Below the pieces are notes generated by a model. It was given only the letters and a program-made list of their open reading frames with translations, did no database searches and was not told the DNA's origin. A stretch of DNA of 64,000 nucleotides. It comes from Capnocytophaga sp. ARDL2. Lineage in GTDB: Bacteria; Bacteroidota; Bacteroidia; Flavobacteriales; Flavobacteriaceae. The stretch is taken from positions 1,922,001-1,986,000 of the forward strand of contig NZ_CP168034.1 of NCBI RefSeq assembly GCF_041530365.1, given 5' to 3'. The position numbers and the translations under genes were made by a program. This document shows positions 1 to 9,560 of the stretch, piece by piece (positions within the stretch are counted from its first letter, which is position 1; every line of letters begins with the position of its first letter).

Positions 1-121
1 GATGAGATATTTCCAAAATCGACAATCCTGATTGATTATAATCAATTACAGCTTGAGAAGCTTCTTGATAAACTTCAAAGGGTAAAGTTGCAGGACCCGC
101 ACAAAAATTATAGCTTTTCAT
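1..121 (-). CDS. serC: Phosphoserine aminotransferase, 5' fragment
   Basis: The gene runs off the left edge, so only the first 40 codons are visible. Starting at the ATG at 121-119, the protein begins MKSYNFCAGPATLPFEVYQE and continues to a GLSILEISH-type stretch (here SGLSILEISH). This is the N-terminal signature of SerC, the PLP enzyme that turns 3-phosphohydroxypyruvate into phosphoserine in serine biosynthesis. The AGPATLP segment is typical of the family. A promoter box lies 20 bases upstream. The catalytic lysine and the rest of the fold lie outside the window. The identification rests on these 40 residues only. Confidence 0.85.
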   Translation of the reverse strand, partial: MKSYNFCAGPATLPFEVYQEASQAVIDYNQSGLSILEISH

Positions 122-140
122 AATGTTACTTTTTCTTTTT

Positions 141-148
141 CAAAAATA
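141..148 (-). promoter_or_regulatory. Predicted -7 box for serC
   Basis: On the minus strand this reads TATTTTTG, a full match to the Bacteroidota -7 consensus TANNTTTG, 20 bases before the serC ATG. I see no clear TTTG box at the -33 position. Confidence 0.5.
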
Positions 149-351
149 CAATTGTTTGAGTGAAGAAAAAATTTTTCTTTAAGTTAAACCTGTTTTTTTC
201 TATTAAAAAATTGATTGTAAAATATTTAAAATTCCACCAATTCGTTCAATAATTTTTTTTTCAAAAAAAAATCAAAAAAATATTTGTCAGAAATAAAAAA
301 GTAACTACATTTGCAACGTGATACTGAAACACAAAGTAAGTATTCGACTCA

Positions 352-436
352 GGAGAAATGGCAGAGTGGTCGAATGCGGCGGTCTTGAAAACCGTTGACT
401 GTAACAGGTCCGGGGGTTCGAATCCCTCTTTCTCCG
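352..436 (+). tRNA. tRNA-Ser (anticodon UGA)
   Basis: An 85-base cloverleaf. The acceptor stem GGAGAAA pairs with TTTCTCC and is followed by discriminator G. The D-arm is AGAGTGG..., and the anticodon loop CTTGAAA carries TGA inside the stem CGGT/ACCG. A long variable arm typical of class II tRNA follows, then the T-loop GTTCGAATC. TGA reads UCN serine codons, and the long variable arm agrees with serine. The CCA end is not encoded. A hairpin with a T-run follows immediately. Confidence 0.96.
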
Positions 437-437
437 C

Positions 438-471
438 AAAGCCTTGCAAATAAATGTAAGGCTTTTTTTTT
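438..471 (+). terminator. Terminator after tRNA-Ser
   Basis: An 8-bp stem AAAGCCTT / AAGGCTTT with a 12-base loop, running into nine T residues two bases after the tRNA. Confidence 0.85.
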
Positions 472-695
472 ACTACCCTTTTCATTATATAAATCAAAGT
501 GAATTTATATCATTTTATTGAATTTGAATTTTAGTTCATCTATATGCAATTCAATTTCCAATAGTATCTTTTAATAAAATTTAAACATAAATAGAAAAAG
601 TAAATTCTTTATTAATTTCTTACATTTTTAAGCAATAATTTATTTTTTACAAAAAAATTATTCCATTAAGATTGAATAGATAAAATATTCTTTTT

Positions 696-703
696 TATCT
701 TTG
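696..703 (+). promoter_or_regulatory. Predicted -7 box for the TPR gene
   Basis: TATCTTTG matches TANNTTTG. It lies 18 bases before the ATG, which implies a leader of only about 12 bases. A TTG at 672-674 could be a partial -33 element. Confidence 0.55.
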
Positions 704-721
704 GGAATAATTCTTCAAAAA

Positions 722-3700
722 ATGATAAAAAGAAACAGAATACTTTACTTAGGTCTTCTTTTGGGTGCATTTTCTGCGTCTGCTCAAGAGACAAAACTTT
801 ATAAAAACACTGACGAAAAATATTATCATGCGGTAAATCTGTACAATCGCGAATTATATGCTGTAGCAAAAGTACTATTTGATGAGGTTTCAGAAAGCGA
901 AAACTATACTGAAATCGATGCAAATAGTGCCTATTATAGTGCTTCTTGTGCTGCAAAATTAGGTTACGATACTGCTGAAAATAGATTACTATACTTTATA
1001 GAAAACTACCCTACTAGCTCAAAAACTCTTTTGGCTCTGCTCGATTTGGGCAATTATTATTTCATCAAAGGAGACTATGCAAAATCTTTGTACTATACAA
1101 ACAAAGTAAACCCAGCGGTACTTTCGCCAGAGCAACTCAATCGTTTGTACTTTCAAAAAGGATATGTGTTGTTTCAACAAAAAAACTATACCGCTTCTCG
1201 TACAGAATTGATGAAAGTTACTGAAAATTCTACTTTTAGAAATCAAGCCGAATACTATTTGGGGTATATTTCTTATGAAAGAAATGACTACGATACAGCC
1301 AATGAACATTTCAACAAAATAGCTGATATTCAAAAATATAAAGAAAAAATAGGTTATTTTAGAGCAGATATGTTCTTTAAAATGGGCGAATTTAACAAGG
1401 CGATTGAAGAGGGTTCACAACAATTGTCTAAAAACGTCAATACGGAAACAGAAGAATCAGAACTTTCTAAAATCATTGGAGAAAGTTATTTCAATCTGCA
1501 ACAATACGGAAATGCCCTACCTTATATATTAAATTACAAAGGGAAAGATGGAAAATGGAGTAACATCGATTTCTATCAATTAGGGTACATCTATTACCAA
1601 CAAAAAGACTATCAACGAGCTGTTTCTGAATTTAATAAAATCATTAGCGGCTCGGACGAAGTGGCTCAAAATGCATACTATCACCTTGGAGAAAGTTATC
1701 TAAAACTCAACCAAAAAATCCAAGCTTTAAACGCTTTTAAAAACGCCTCTGAACTGGATTTTGACACAAAAATCACAGAAGATGCTTTTGTAAATTATGC
1801 AAAATTGAGTTATGATATCGGAAATGCATACCAAAGTATCCCTCAGATTATCAACAATTTCCTAACTAAATTTCCAAACTCTGCATATCGCAGTGAAATG
1901 GAAGATTTGTTGGTGGACTCATATATCACTACAAAGAACTACAAAGCCGCATTAAAACTTCTTGAAAAAGAGACGAAAACGATGAATAAATCGGCATATC
2001 AAAAGGTTACTTTTTATCGTGGAGTAGAGTTTTTCAACGAAGGTAATTACAACAAAGCTTTGGAATTGTTCAATAAATCAATTGCTCAAAGACAAGATTT
2101 GTCGTATGTTTCAAGAGCTACCTATTGGAGTGCAGAAGCTCAATATGCTTTAGGAAATTATTCAGAAGCATTGAGTACACTCAACACATTTAGCAATTTG
2201 CCTCAAGCGGAAAAAGCGGTAGAATACAACAACATCCCTTATCTAAAAGGATATATTTTATTGAAAGATAAAAAATACAACGAAGCTGCTACTCAATTTG
2301 AAAACTATCTTGCCAATGGAAAATCTACCATCAAGAAAAACGATGTAGAATTACGCTTGGCAGACGCCTATTTTTCGAATGGTAATTATTCTAAAGCGAT
2401 TACTTTGTACAACAATGCAGTGCAAAAAGGTGGCAACAGCCTAGATTACGCAACATTCCAAAAAGCTATTTTACAAGGTTTTAATGGTAAAAACGAGCAA
2501 AAAATTAGTGAATTACAAAGTTTTATAAGTAAACATCCATCGTCTATTTACAACGATGACGCTATGTACGAATTGGGAGCAACTTATGCCAATGCAAAAC
2601 AATCACAAAAAGCAATTGCAGCTTTTGACCAATTGATATCAAAACATCCAAAATCGCCATTTGTTTCAAAAGCATTGCTACGTCAAGGTTTGATGTATTA
2701 TCAAGACAATGATCATTATACTGCAATAAACAAATTTAAAAAGGTAGTTACCGACTATCCAAATACACAAGATGCGATTCAAGCGATAAACAACATCCGT
2801 TCAACTTACAACGATTTGGGACAGACAACAGAATTTGCTCAATGGGTAAAAACAGTACCTTTTGTGGATATTTCTACTGCCGAATTAGAACAAGATGCTT
2901 ACGAAGTAGCGGATAAACACTTGGCTCAAGAAAATAAAAATCAGGCAATGAGTGCATTAAAAGAATATTTGAAACAATATCCTAATGGAAGTTATGCTCC
3001 AAAAGCATATTTCAACATTGCTGAAATTGCCTATGCTCAAGACAAAATTTCAGATGCTAAAACTAATTATAGTCAAGTACTTTCTAAAGGTAAATCGGAA
3101 TATGCCGAACCTTCTTTGGTAAGATTGGCTACTATTTCATTACAAGAAAAAAACAATACCGAAGCTATCAATTATTTAAAACAATTGGAACAAGTAGCTA
3201 CCAACGAAAAAAATATCTTGTTTGCTCAATCCAATTTGATGAAAAAATATTTTGAACAAAAAGAAAATGTATTAGCAACAAAGTATGCAAATGATGTAAT
3301 CAAAAATTCGCAGGCTACTAAAAAGGTTAAAGCAGATGCCTATACTATTTTAGGTAGAAATGCTTTTGAATCAAAAGATTACAATTCTGCAAAAGCTCAT
3401 TTTGAAAACTTACAAAAAATAGGAACTGGTGAGGCAATGGCAGAGGCTCTTTACTACGAAGCCTTTTTCAAAACCGAAAATAAAAAATACGAAGAGTCAA
3501 ATGCTACAATTCAAAAATTGGCAAAAGACTATGCGAGTTATCAATACTTTGGAGCCAAAGGTTTGGTTTTAATGGCAAAAAATTTCCATGGATTGAAAGA
3601 TTCGTTCCAAGCTATATATGTATTGGAAAGTGTAACAGAAAACTTTAAGCAATACAACGATGTCATCACCGAAGCAAATGCTTTACTAAAACAATACAAA

Positions 3701-3736
3701 TCAGAAGAAGCAAAACGTAATTCATCTGTAAAATAA
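722..3736 (+). CDS. Large tetratricopeptide-repeat periplasmic protein
   Basis: A 1004-residue protein with a signal peptide (about residues 1-20, ending ASAQ). The rest is almost entirely repeated helical pairs of TPR type (motifs such as YYQQKDYQRAVSEF and YYLGYISYERNDYDTA). It resembles the long TPR proteins often annotated near YbgF/Tol-like scaffolds in Flavobacteriia. It is probably periplasmic and mediates protein-protein contacts. No catalytic domain is visible. The start is the ATG at 722; a TTG seven codons upstream (701) overlaps the -7 promoter box and would spoil the signal peptide. The gene lies 7 bases before an outer-membrane barrel gene, so the two are almost certainly cotranscribed and may act together. 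The precise role is unknown. Confidence 0.85.
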   Translation: MIKRNRILYLGLLLGAFSASAQETKLYKNTDEKYYHAVNLYNRELYAVAKVLFDEVSESENYTEIDANSAYYSASCAAKLGYDTAENRLLYFIENYPTSSKTLLALLDLGNYYFIKGDYAKSLYYTNKVNPAVLSPEQLNRLYFQKGYVLFQQKNYTASRTELMKVTENSTFRNQAEYYLGYISYERNDYDTANEHFNKIADIQKYKEKIGYFRADMFFKMGEFNKAIEEGSQQLSKNVNTETEESELSKIIGESYFNLQQYGNALPYILNYKGKDGKWSNIDFYQLGYIYYQQKDYQRAVSEFNKIISGSDEVAQNAYYHLGESYLKLNQKIQALNAFKNASELDFDTKITEDAFVNYAKLSYDIGNAYQSIPQIINNFLTKFPNSAYRSEMEDLLVDSYITTKNYKAALKLLEKETKTMNKSAYQKVTFYRGVEFFNEGNYNKALELFNKSIAQRQDLSYVSRATYWSAEAQYALGNYSEALSTLNTFSNLPQAEKAVEYNNIPYLKGYILLKDKKYNEAATQFENYLANGKSTIKKNDVELRLADAYFSNGNYSKAITLYNNAVQKGGNSLDYATFQKAILQGFNGKNEQKISELQSFISKHPSSIYNDDAMYELGATYANAKQSQKAIAAFDQLISKHPKSPFVSKALLRQGLMYYQDNDHYTAINKFKKVVTDYPNTQDAIQAINNIRSTYNDLGQTTEFAQWVKTVPFVDISTAELEQDAYEVADKHLAQENKNQAMSALKEYLKQYPNGSYAPKAYFNIAEIAYAQDKISDAKTNYSQVLSKGKSEYAEPSLVRLATISLQEKNNTEAINYLKQLEQVATNEKNILFAQSNLMKKYFEQKENVLATKYANDVIKNSQATKKVKADAYTILGRNAFESKDYNSAKAHFENLQKIGTGEAMAEALYYEAFFKTENKKYEESNATIQKLAKDYASYQYFGAKGLVLMAKNFHGLKDSFQAIYVLESVTENFKQYNDVITEANALLKQYKSEEAKRNSSVK

Positions 3737-3743
3737 TTGACCA

Positions 3744-5504
3744 ATGAAAAACAAACATATATTTTTAGGTGCATTGATAGTATCATCAAATATCATCAAT
3801 GCACAATATGAAGACAAACCACTTGGTACAGAAAGCGTTACTGTAACCAACACCTATCGCCCTGAAATACAAGATGCTTTCAAAATCAACGACAACCCAA
3901 TCGTGGAAGATAAAGAAGTTATCGAAAAAAGAGAAATCAAATACAATATTTTTTCGTTTCCTGTTGCTAGTACATTTGTCCCAGCAAAAGCAACTGCCGC
4001 AACGGTAGATGATGAGGTATTCAATCCGTATTTCAACAACTATGCTTTAGTAGGTGCTGGAGGCTACAAATCACTCAGAGCAGAATTGGGTATTGTTGAA
4101 AAAATAGACGATAAAAACTACATAGGTGGTTTTATCAAACACCGATCATCAGGTGGTGGAATTGATGGTGTCGAAAACCCAAATGGATACAATCGTTCGG
4201 GCTTGAATTTGGTTTATGGAAATCAAACATCAGAACGCGAATGGACGATCAATATAGGAACAAATTATTCAAAATTTCATTGGTACGGTGTGCATCCTGA
4301 TGTAAATTTCACAACTTTAGGAATTACTAAAGTAGGTGATACACAAACTTATCAAGATGTTACAGCAGGAACAAAACTGCATTTGTACAACAAAGGTTTA
4401 GAATCAATTGATGCAAACTATACCTTTTTTAAAGATGGATTTGGGGCAAAAGAGAGTCGATTGATTTTTTCACCAAGATTTGTAGTGCCAATTTCTGACA
4501 AAAAACTTCCGATTTTGGTAAAAGCGGACTGGGTTACGTCAAAAATGGAAAATTATAGAACCAATACGCATAATGGGGATTACAATTATTTCATTTTGTC
4601 TGCCGAGCCACACATAACTTTTACAGAAGACAATTATAGTGTACAGTTGGGAGCAGGAGTTGCTCATATTGTGGGGGACAATCAAGGAAACAAAGATAAT
4701 AGTCTATTGATTTATCCAAAAATCAAAGCCAATGTAGATTTAGTTCCTGATATTGTTATCGGATATTTGGGAATTGATGGAGGAGTTTCTCAAAACACCT
4801 ACAAAACCCTTAGCGAATCCAATCCTCATATTTCAATTGAAACGAGTTTGTTGCCAACAAAAAAGACGTATGATATATTTGCAGGATTGAAAGGAAAATT
4901 GTACCACAATATATCGTACAATTTGAGAGGTGCGTACAAAGACGAACATCAAAAAGCATTGTTTACCTCATCAATTTATAACACTACATTGAGTGTACGT
5001 GAACCCTTTGAATACGGAAACACTTTTAATGTAAAATACGATGATGTAAAAACTGTTTCTTTATTTGGAGAATTGACCTTTGATTTAAAGGATGTCAAAA
5101 TCGATACTTATGGATTATACAATTCTTACCAAACGACAAACGAAGATTTTGCATATAATTTACCTATCATCGAGGCAGGATTAAAAACTCATGTAGATTT
5201 TAGTCCAAAAGTTTATGCAGATTTGCATTTATATTTTGTAGGTGATCGTCGAGATTATCTACGCAAAAAACAACTGGTAGGAACTAATGTAGTGGACATC
5301 CCGCCAACCGAAATAAAAATGGCAGGTTATACAGATGTAAACCTTACATTAGGATACAATCCAACAAACCAATGGACAGTTTTTGCAAGTGGAATCAATC
5401 TATTAAATCAAAAATATTTTACCTACACCAATTATCGTGCTCAAGGAATTCACGCCATAATTGGAGCTATGTATAAATTTGATTTTAGAAAAAAACAGCA
5501 CTAA
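3744..5504 (+). CDS. Outer-membrane beta-barrel protein (TonB-receptor-like)
   Basis: A 586-residue protein with a signal peptide (1-20, ending NAQ). A short linker is followed by about 500 residues of alternating amphipathic strands ending in a C-terminal barrel signature (MYKFDFRKKQH). It resembles TonB-dependent-receptor-like barrels of Flavobacteriia. I see no standard plug domain, and the N-terminal extension before the barrel is only about 70 residues. It is located in the outer membrane by inference. It follows the TPR gene with a 7-base gap and ends at a strong terminator, giving a two-gene unit. The ligand is unknown. It could be a non-transport partner of the TPR scaffold rather than a receptor. 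Confidence 0.75.
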   Translation: MKNKHIFLGALIVSSNIINAQYEDKPLGTESVTVTNTYRPEIQDAFKINDNPIVEDKEVIEKREIKYNIFSFPVASTFVPAKATAATVDDEVFNPYFNNYALVGAGGYKSLRAELGIVEKIDDKNYIGGFIKHRSSGGGIDGVENPNGYNRSGLNLVYGNQTSEREWTINIGTNYSKFHWYGVHPDVNFTTLGITKVGDTQTYQDVTAGTKLHLYNKGLESIDANYTFFKDGFGAKESRLIFSPRFVVPISDKKLPILVKADWVTSKMENYRTNTHNGDYNYFILSAEPHITFTEDNYSVQLGAGVAHIVGDNQGNKDNSLLIYPKIKANVDLVPDIVIGYLGIDGGVSQNTYKTLSESNPHISIETSLLPTKKTYDIFAGLKGKLYHNISYNLRGAYKDEHQKALFTSSIYNTTLSVREPFEYGNTFNVKYDDVKTVSLFGELTFDLKDVKIDTYGLYNSYQTTNEDFAYNLPIIEAGLKTHVDFSPKVYADLHLYFVGDRRDYLRKKQLVGTNVVDIPPTEIKMAGYTDVNLTLGYNPTNQWTVFASGINLLNQKYFTYTNYRAQGIHAIIGAMYKFDFRKKQH

Positions 5505-5511
5505 TTTTTAT

Positions 5512-5543
5512 ACGCCAAAATTTCAATGTTTTGGCGTTTTTTT
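5512..5543 (+). terminator. Terminator of the TPR/barrel operon
   Basis: A perfect 9-bp stem ACGCCAAAA / TTTTGGCGT with an 8-base loop, followed by a run of T. Confidence 0.9.
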
Positions 5544-5606
5544 GTAAATTTATAGAAGAAATAAATTAAAAATCACTTATTGATCTAAAATAAAAAAACT
5601 ATCAAT

Positions 5607-6197
5607 ATGAAATACATTTCTATTTTAGCATCTTCAATTTTGCTTTTTTCATGCAAAAAAGAAGATAAAACATTATTTTCTACAGAAGATATTGAGGATA
5701 TTAAGCAACATTCCCCTATTATCATCAAAAACACCTTTGAAGCCTTGTCATCGGCTTTGGTAGGTGAAATAAGCGAAAATGGTGTGGAAAGTGCTGTTGA
5801 TTATTGTAACATTCACGCATCATCGTTTACCGAAATGGCTTTTGTTGATAATAATAAATCGTATAAAATTTATCGCGTTTCGGATAAAAATAGAAATCCA
5901 AATAATACCATGTCTGAAGTGGATTTGCAGATTTTCAACTATTACAAAGAGTCAATGGGGCAAATAGTAAACGATACGATTGTGATTGAAAATGATAAAA
6001 TAAACTATTACCGACCGATTCAAATCAACAATCCTCTGTGTTTGCAATGTCATGGGAAAGTAGGTGAAACGGTTACAAATGAAGTGTATGACAAAATCCT
6101 ATCGAAATATCCCAAAGATAAAGCCATCAATTACCAGTTAAACGATTTGAGAGGAATGTGGAAAGTAGTAAGTCATTTGGAAAATGAGAAAAAATAA
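5607..6197 (+). CDS. DUF3365-type haem-binding lipoprotein
   Basis: A 196-residue protein. The N-terminus is a lipoprotein signal with lipobox LLFSC, so it is probably anchored in a membrane facing the periplasm or the surface. The body resembles the DUF3365 (Tll0287-like) family of sensor-type haem proteins. One CLQCH motif at residues 145-149 is a canonical CXXCH site for covalent haem c attachment. The gene stands alone between two terminators. The partner is unknown; possible roles are redox sensing or small electron transfer. Haem attachment would need a cytochrome c maturation system, which is not in the window. Confidence 0.8.
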   Translation: MKYISILASSILLFSCKKEDKTLFSTEDIEDIKQHSPIIIKNTFEALSSALVGEISENGVESAVDYCNIHASSFTEMAFVDNNKSYKIYRVSDKNRNPNNTMSEVDLQIFNYYKESMGQIVNDTIVIENDKINYYRPIQINNPLCLQCHGKVGETVTNEVYDKILSKYPKDKAINYQLNDLRGMWKVVSHLENEKK

Positions 6198-6226
6198 GGC
6201 TGTCGAAATTGACAGCCTCTTTTTTT
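6198..6226 (+). terminator. Terminator shared by the haem lipoprotein and guaA
   Basis: Stem GGCTGTC / GACAGCC with a 6-base loop and a T-run on the plus strand. The minus strand also ends in a T-rich tail, so it may stop the convergent guaA transcript too. It begins directly after the TAA of the lipoprotein gene. Confidence 0.85.
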
Positions 6227-6230
6227 ATGA

Positions 6231-7764
6231 TTATTCCCACTCAATTGTTGCGGGTGGTTTTGAGCTAATGTCGTAAGCTACACGGTTAATACCTTTTACT
6301 TCGTTGATGATACGGCTCGATACCGTTTCCAAAAACTCGTAAGGCAATTTTGACCAAGTAGCCGTCATAAAATCGATGGTATTTGCCGAGCGAACAACCG
6401 CGGTGTATTCATAAGTTCTCTCATCTCCCATTACTCCTACCGATTTTACGGGCAACAATACCACAAAGGCTTGTGATACTTCGTCATACAAATTGTTTTT
6501 GTACAACTCTTGGATAAAAATATCGTCGGCTTCTTGTAAGATTCTTACTTTTTCAGCATCTACTTCGCCCAACACACGGATTCCCAATCCTGGCCAGTGG
6601 GAACGGATGACGATATACTAATTCTCTTGGAATACCCAACTCTACTCCTACTTTGCGAACTTCGTCTTTAAACAATTCTCTCAAAGGTTCAAGCAATTGC
6701 AATTTCATATCTTCTGGCAATCCACCTACATTGTGGTGTGATTTGATTGTTGCCGAAGGGCCTTTTACAGACTGAGATTCAATTACATCTGGGTAGATTG
6801 TACCTTGAGCCAAGAAAGACGCATCTCCAAACTTTTTAGATTCTTCGTCAAAAACAGCTATGAAATCTCTACCAATCGTTTTGCGTTTTTGCTCTGGATC
6901 GTTGATACCTTTCAAATTGCCCAAAAATCTTTCAGATGCATCTACCATTTTGATATTCATATTGAAGTGCTTTCCGTAATTTTCCATTACTTTTTTACCT
7001 TCGTCTTTTCTCAACAGTCCTGTATCCACAAAAATACAAGTCAATTGATCTCCAATCGCACGGTGTATCAATACCGCCGCAACCGATGAATCTACACCTC
7101 CAGAAAGTCCTAAGATTACTTTTTTATCTCCTACAACCTCTTTAATGCGTTTGATCTCTGTTTCGATAAAGTCTGTCAATATCCAATTTTTTTCTGCTTT
7201 ACAAATGTTGAACACAAAGTTTTCCAACATTTTACTTCCGTATTCAGAGTGAGTTACCTCTGGGTGAAACTGCACTGCATACACATTGCGATTTTCGTTT
7301 GCCAATGCAGCGATTTCGATATTCGATTTTGCAGTTACTACAAAACCTTCTGGAGCTTTTACAACTTCGTCGAAGTGGCTCATCCACACCGTAGATTTTT
7401 CTGGCACAGCATCAAACAATTTGTTGGTAACCAAAACGCTCAATTCAGATTTTCCGTATTCTCCTTTTTCTCCTTTTTTTACTTCACCACCCAACAAGTG
7501 CGAAATCAATTGCATTCCATAGCATATACCCAATACAGGTACGCCTAATTCAAACAATTCTTTATCTACCAAAGCAGCCTCATCTCCAAAAACCGAAGAA
7601 GGTCCTCCCGAAAGAATGATTCCTTTTGGGTCGTGTTTTTTGATTTCCTCTATCGAGGTATAATAAGGGATGATTTCTGTATAAACACCAAATTCTCTGA
7701 TTCTTCGAGCAATCAATTGATTGTATTGAGAACCAAAATCTAAGATAATAATTCCTTGTGTCAT
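6231..7764 (-). pseudogene. guaA: GMP synthase (glutamine-hydrolysing), frameshifted
   Basis: GuaA converts XMP, ATP and glutamine to GMP. The N-terminal glutamine amidotransferase domain is intact, with the nucleophile Cys81 in LGICYGMQ and an HPEV motif near residue 168. The ATP-pyrophosphatase P-loop LSGGVDSSV lies near residue 222. The frame breaks in the conserved [15 protein letters not shown] segment. The upstream frame reads [18 protein letters not shown] and stops, while the downstream frame resumes at [12 protein letters not shown] and continues to the normal C-terminus ...PATIEWE. The total length, 1534 bases, is 3x511+1, so the change is a net single-base insertion around 6590-6604. 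Everything else looks under selection, so a sequencing or assembly error is likely. A true lesion would cause guanine dependence. Confidence 0.9.
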
Positions 7765-7784
7765 TTCTGTTTTTGTAATTTGTG

Positions 7785-7792
7785 CAAAATTA
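7785..7792 (-). promoter_or_regulatory. Predicted -7 box for guaA
   Basis: The minus strand reads TAATTTTG (TANNTTTG), 21 bases before the guaA ATG. A TTTC about 20 bases upstream is a weak -33 candidate. Confidence 0.5.
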
Positions 7793-7907
7793 CGGTTATT
7801 CTTTTAGATTTGAAATCTTTTACTCGTTTTTTTACTAATTGTTATTTTTAAAACATTCTATTTATTGTTTACAATTCACCATTTACTTATCTATTTAAAA
7901 TACTTTG

Positions 7908-7949
7908 TACTTCATACTTTGTACTTTATACTTACTATGTACTATTTAC
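7908..7949. repeat. Short 14-bp tandem repeat
   Basis: About two and a half copies of a 14-base unit TACTTTGTACTTYA followed by degenerating TACTTACTATGTACTA. A related sequence is seen at 32868-32896. It sits between guaA and the divergent flavoprotein gene. No function is evident. Confidence 0.6.
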
Positions 7950-7961
7950 TAAATAAATCAC

Positions 7962-7969
7962 TATTTTTG
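7962..7969 (+). promoter_or_regulatory. Predicted -7 box for the flavoprotein operon
   Basis: TATTTTTG matches TANNTTTG, 22 bases before the ATG at 7992. No good -33 box is visible. Confidence 0.5.
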
Positions 7970-7991
7970 CAACTTCGTATCATTTAGAAAT

Positions 7992-9560
7992 ATGTCTGAA
8001 ATCATTCAAATTCGCGTAAATCCAGAAATCGCCTTTCAAGAAAAACAGTTACTATCGTTTGTTGCCAATTTTTTGAAGGTTAAAAAAACGGATATTCAAC
8101 ACATTCAACTAGTAAAACGCTCGATAGATGCACGTCAAAGACAAGTAAAAATCAACTTGAAATTAGAAATCTTTTTTCAAGGCGAACCTATTGTGCGTAC
8201 GCCTCATTTTACCCCAGATTATCAATATGTAAAAAATGCACCCGAAGTAATCGTTGTAGGTGCAGGTCCCGCAGGATATTTCGCCGCATTGCAGTTGATT
8301 GAGTTGGGCATTCGACCTATTGTGATTGAAAGAGGTAAAGATGTAAAAGCCCGTCGTCGTGATTTGAAAGCCTTGAATATAGAGCATATCGTACACCCAG
8401 ATTCCAACTATTGTTTTGGTGAAGGAGGTGCAGGAACTTATTCGGACGGAAAACTCTACACTCGCTCAAAAAAACGAGGTGATGTACAAAGAATTTTAGA
8501 GGTTTTGGTGTTTTTTGGTGCTTCGGAAGAAATTGTAATCGATGCTCATCCGCATATCGGAACCAACAAATTGCCAAAAATCATGGAAGATATGCGTCAT
8601 AAAATCATCGAATGTGGCGGTGAAGTACTTTTTGAACACAAATTGACAGATATTATCATCAAATCTGGAAAAGTTGTAGGTGTTGAGATAAATAATCAAA
8701 CAATTATCAATGCATCGCAAGTAATTTTGGCAACTGGACATTCTGCCAGAGATATTTTTGAATTGTTGGATAAAAAAGAAATCGAAATCGAAGCCAAACC
8801 TTTTGCTTTGGGCGTTCGTGCAGAACATCCACAATCTTTGATAGACCAAATTCAATATTCGTGTGATTACCGAGGTGAATTTCTTCCACCGGCTCCCTAT
8901 TCTATTGTAAAACAAGTCAATGGAAGAGGTATGTATTCGTTTTGCATGTGTCCAGGCGGAGTCATTGCTCCGTGTGCTACGGCTCCTGGAGAAATCGTTA
9001 CTAACGGTTGGTCGCCATCAAAACGCAATCAACCTACGGCAAACTCAGGAATTGTGGTGGAATTGCGATTGGAAGATTTTGCCCCATACAAAAAATATGG
9101 AGCATTGGCTGGAGTACAATTTCAAAAAGAAATCGAACAAAGAGCTTTTCAATTGGCAAATCAAACCCAAAAAGCACCGGCTCAACGCATGGTAGATTTT
9201 AGCAACAAAAAAATTTCATCATCTATTCCCAAAACATCGTATGTACCAGGTACAACTTCGGTAGAATTAGGTGATTTATTTCCAGGTTTTCTCACCAAAA
9301 CCATGCGCCAAGGCTTTGTAGAATTTGGAAAAAGTATGAAAGGTTATTTTACCAATGAAGCCATACTTCACGCCCCCGAAAGTAGAACCTCATCGCCAGT
9401 TCGTATACCTCGAGATGAGCAATCCTTGCAACATATCTGCATCGAAGGTTTGTATCCGTGTGGCGAAGGTGCAGGATACGCAGGAGGAATCGTTTCCGCC
9501 GCTATCGACGGAGAAAAATGTGCCTTGCAATGTGCTAATGTTTTATTGAAAAGAGAATGA
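7992..9560 (+). CDS. NAD(P)/FAD-dependent oxidoreductase (COG2509 type)
   Basis: A 522-residue flavoprotein. Residues 1-80 form a small N-terminal domain of the kind that precedes the Rossmann fold in COG2509 proteins. The dinucleotide motif GAGPAG is at 90-95, followed by an ERG motif that ends the second beta strand. Further conserved glycine-rich segments are FGEGGAGTYSDGKL (about 140-153) and the C-terminal PCGEGAGYAGGI FAD-contact segment. It is cytoplasmic, and the substrate is unknown. It is the first gene of a three-gene operon; its TGA overlaps the next ATG by 4 bases (ATGA). Family assignment is firm, specific function is not. Confidence 0.88.
   Translation: MSEIIQIRVNPEIAFQEKQLLSFVANFLKVKKTDIQHIQLVKRSIDARQRQVKINLKLEIFFQGEPIVRTPHFTPDYQYVKNAPEVIVVGAGPAGYFAALQLIELGIRPIVIERGKDVKARRRDLKALNIEHIVHPDSNYCFGEGGAGTYSDGKLYTRSKKRGDVQRILEVLVFFGASEEIVIDAHPHIGTNKLPKIMEDMRHKIIECGGEVLFEHKLTDIIIKSGKVVGVEINNQTIINASQVILATGHSARDIFELLDKKEIEIEAKPFALGVRAEHPQSLIDQIQYSCDYRGEFLPPAPYSIVKQVNGRGMYSFCMCPGGVIAPCATAPGEIVTNGWSPSKRNQPTANSGIVVELRLEDFAPYKKYGALAGVQFQKEIEQRAFQLANQTQKAPAQRMVDFSNKKISSSIPKTSYVPGTTSVELGDLFPGFLTKTMRQGFVEFGKSMKGYFTNEAILHAPESRTSSPVRIPRDEQSLQHICIEGLYPCGEGAGYAGGIVSAAIDGEKCALQCANVLLKRE

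Noticed and set aside
261..497. A 78-codon minus-strand frame
   Set aside because: It runs straight through tRNA-Ser and its terminator on the opposite strand and has no coding character of its own.
6805..7548. Plus-strand frames within guaA
   Set aside because: Antisense shadows of a strongly conserved protein.
7908..7949. The 14-bp tandem repeat as a CRISPR array
   Set aside because: There are no spacers, the unit is too short and copies are directly abutting and degenerate; no cas genes are present.
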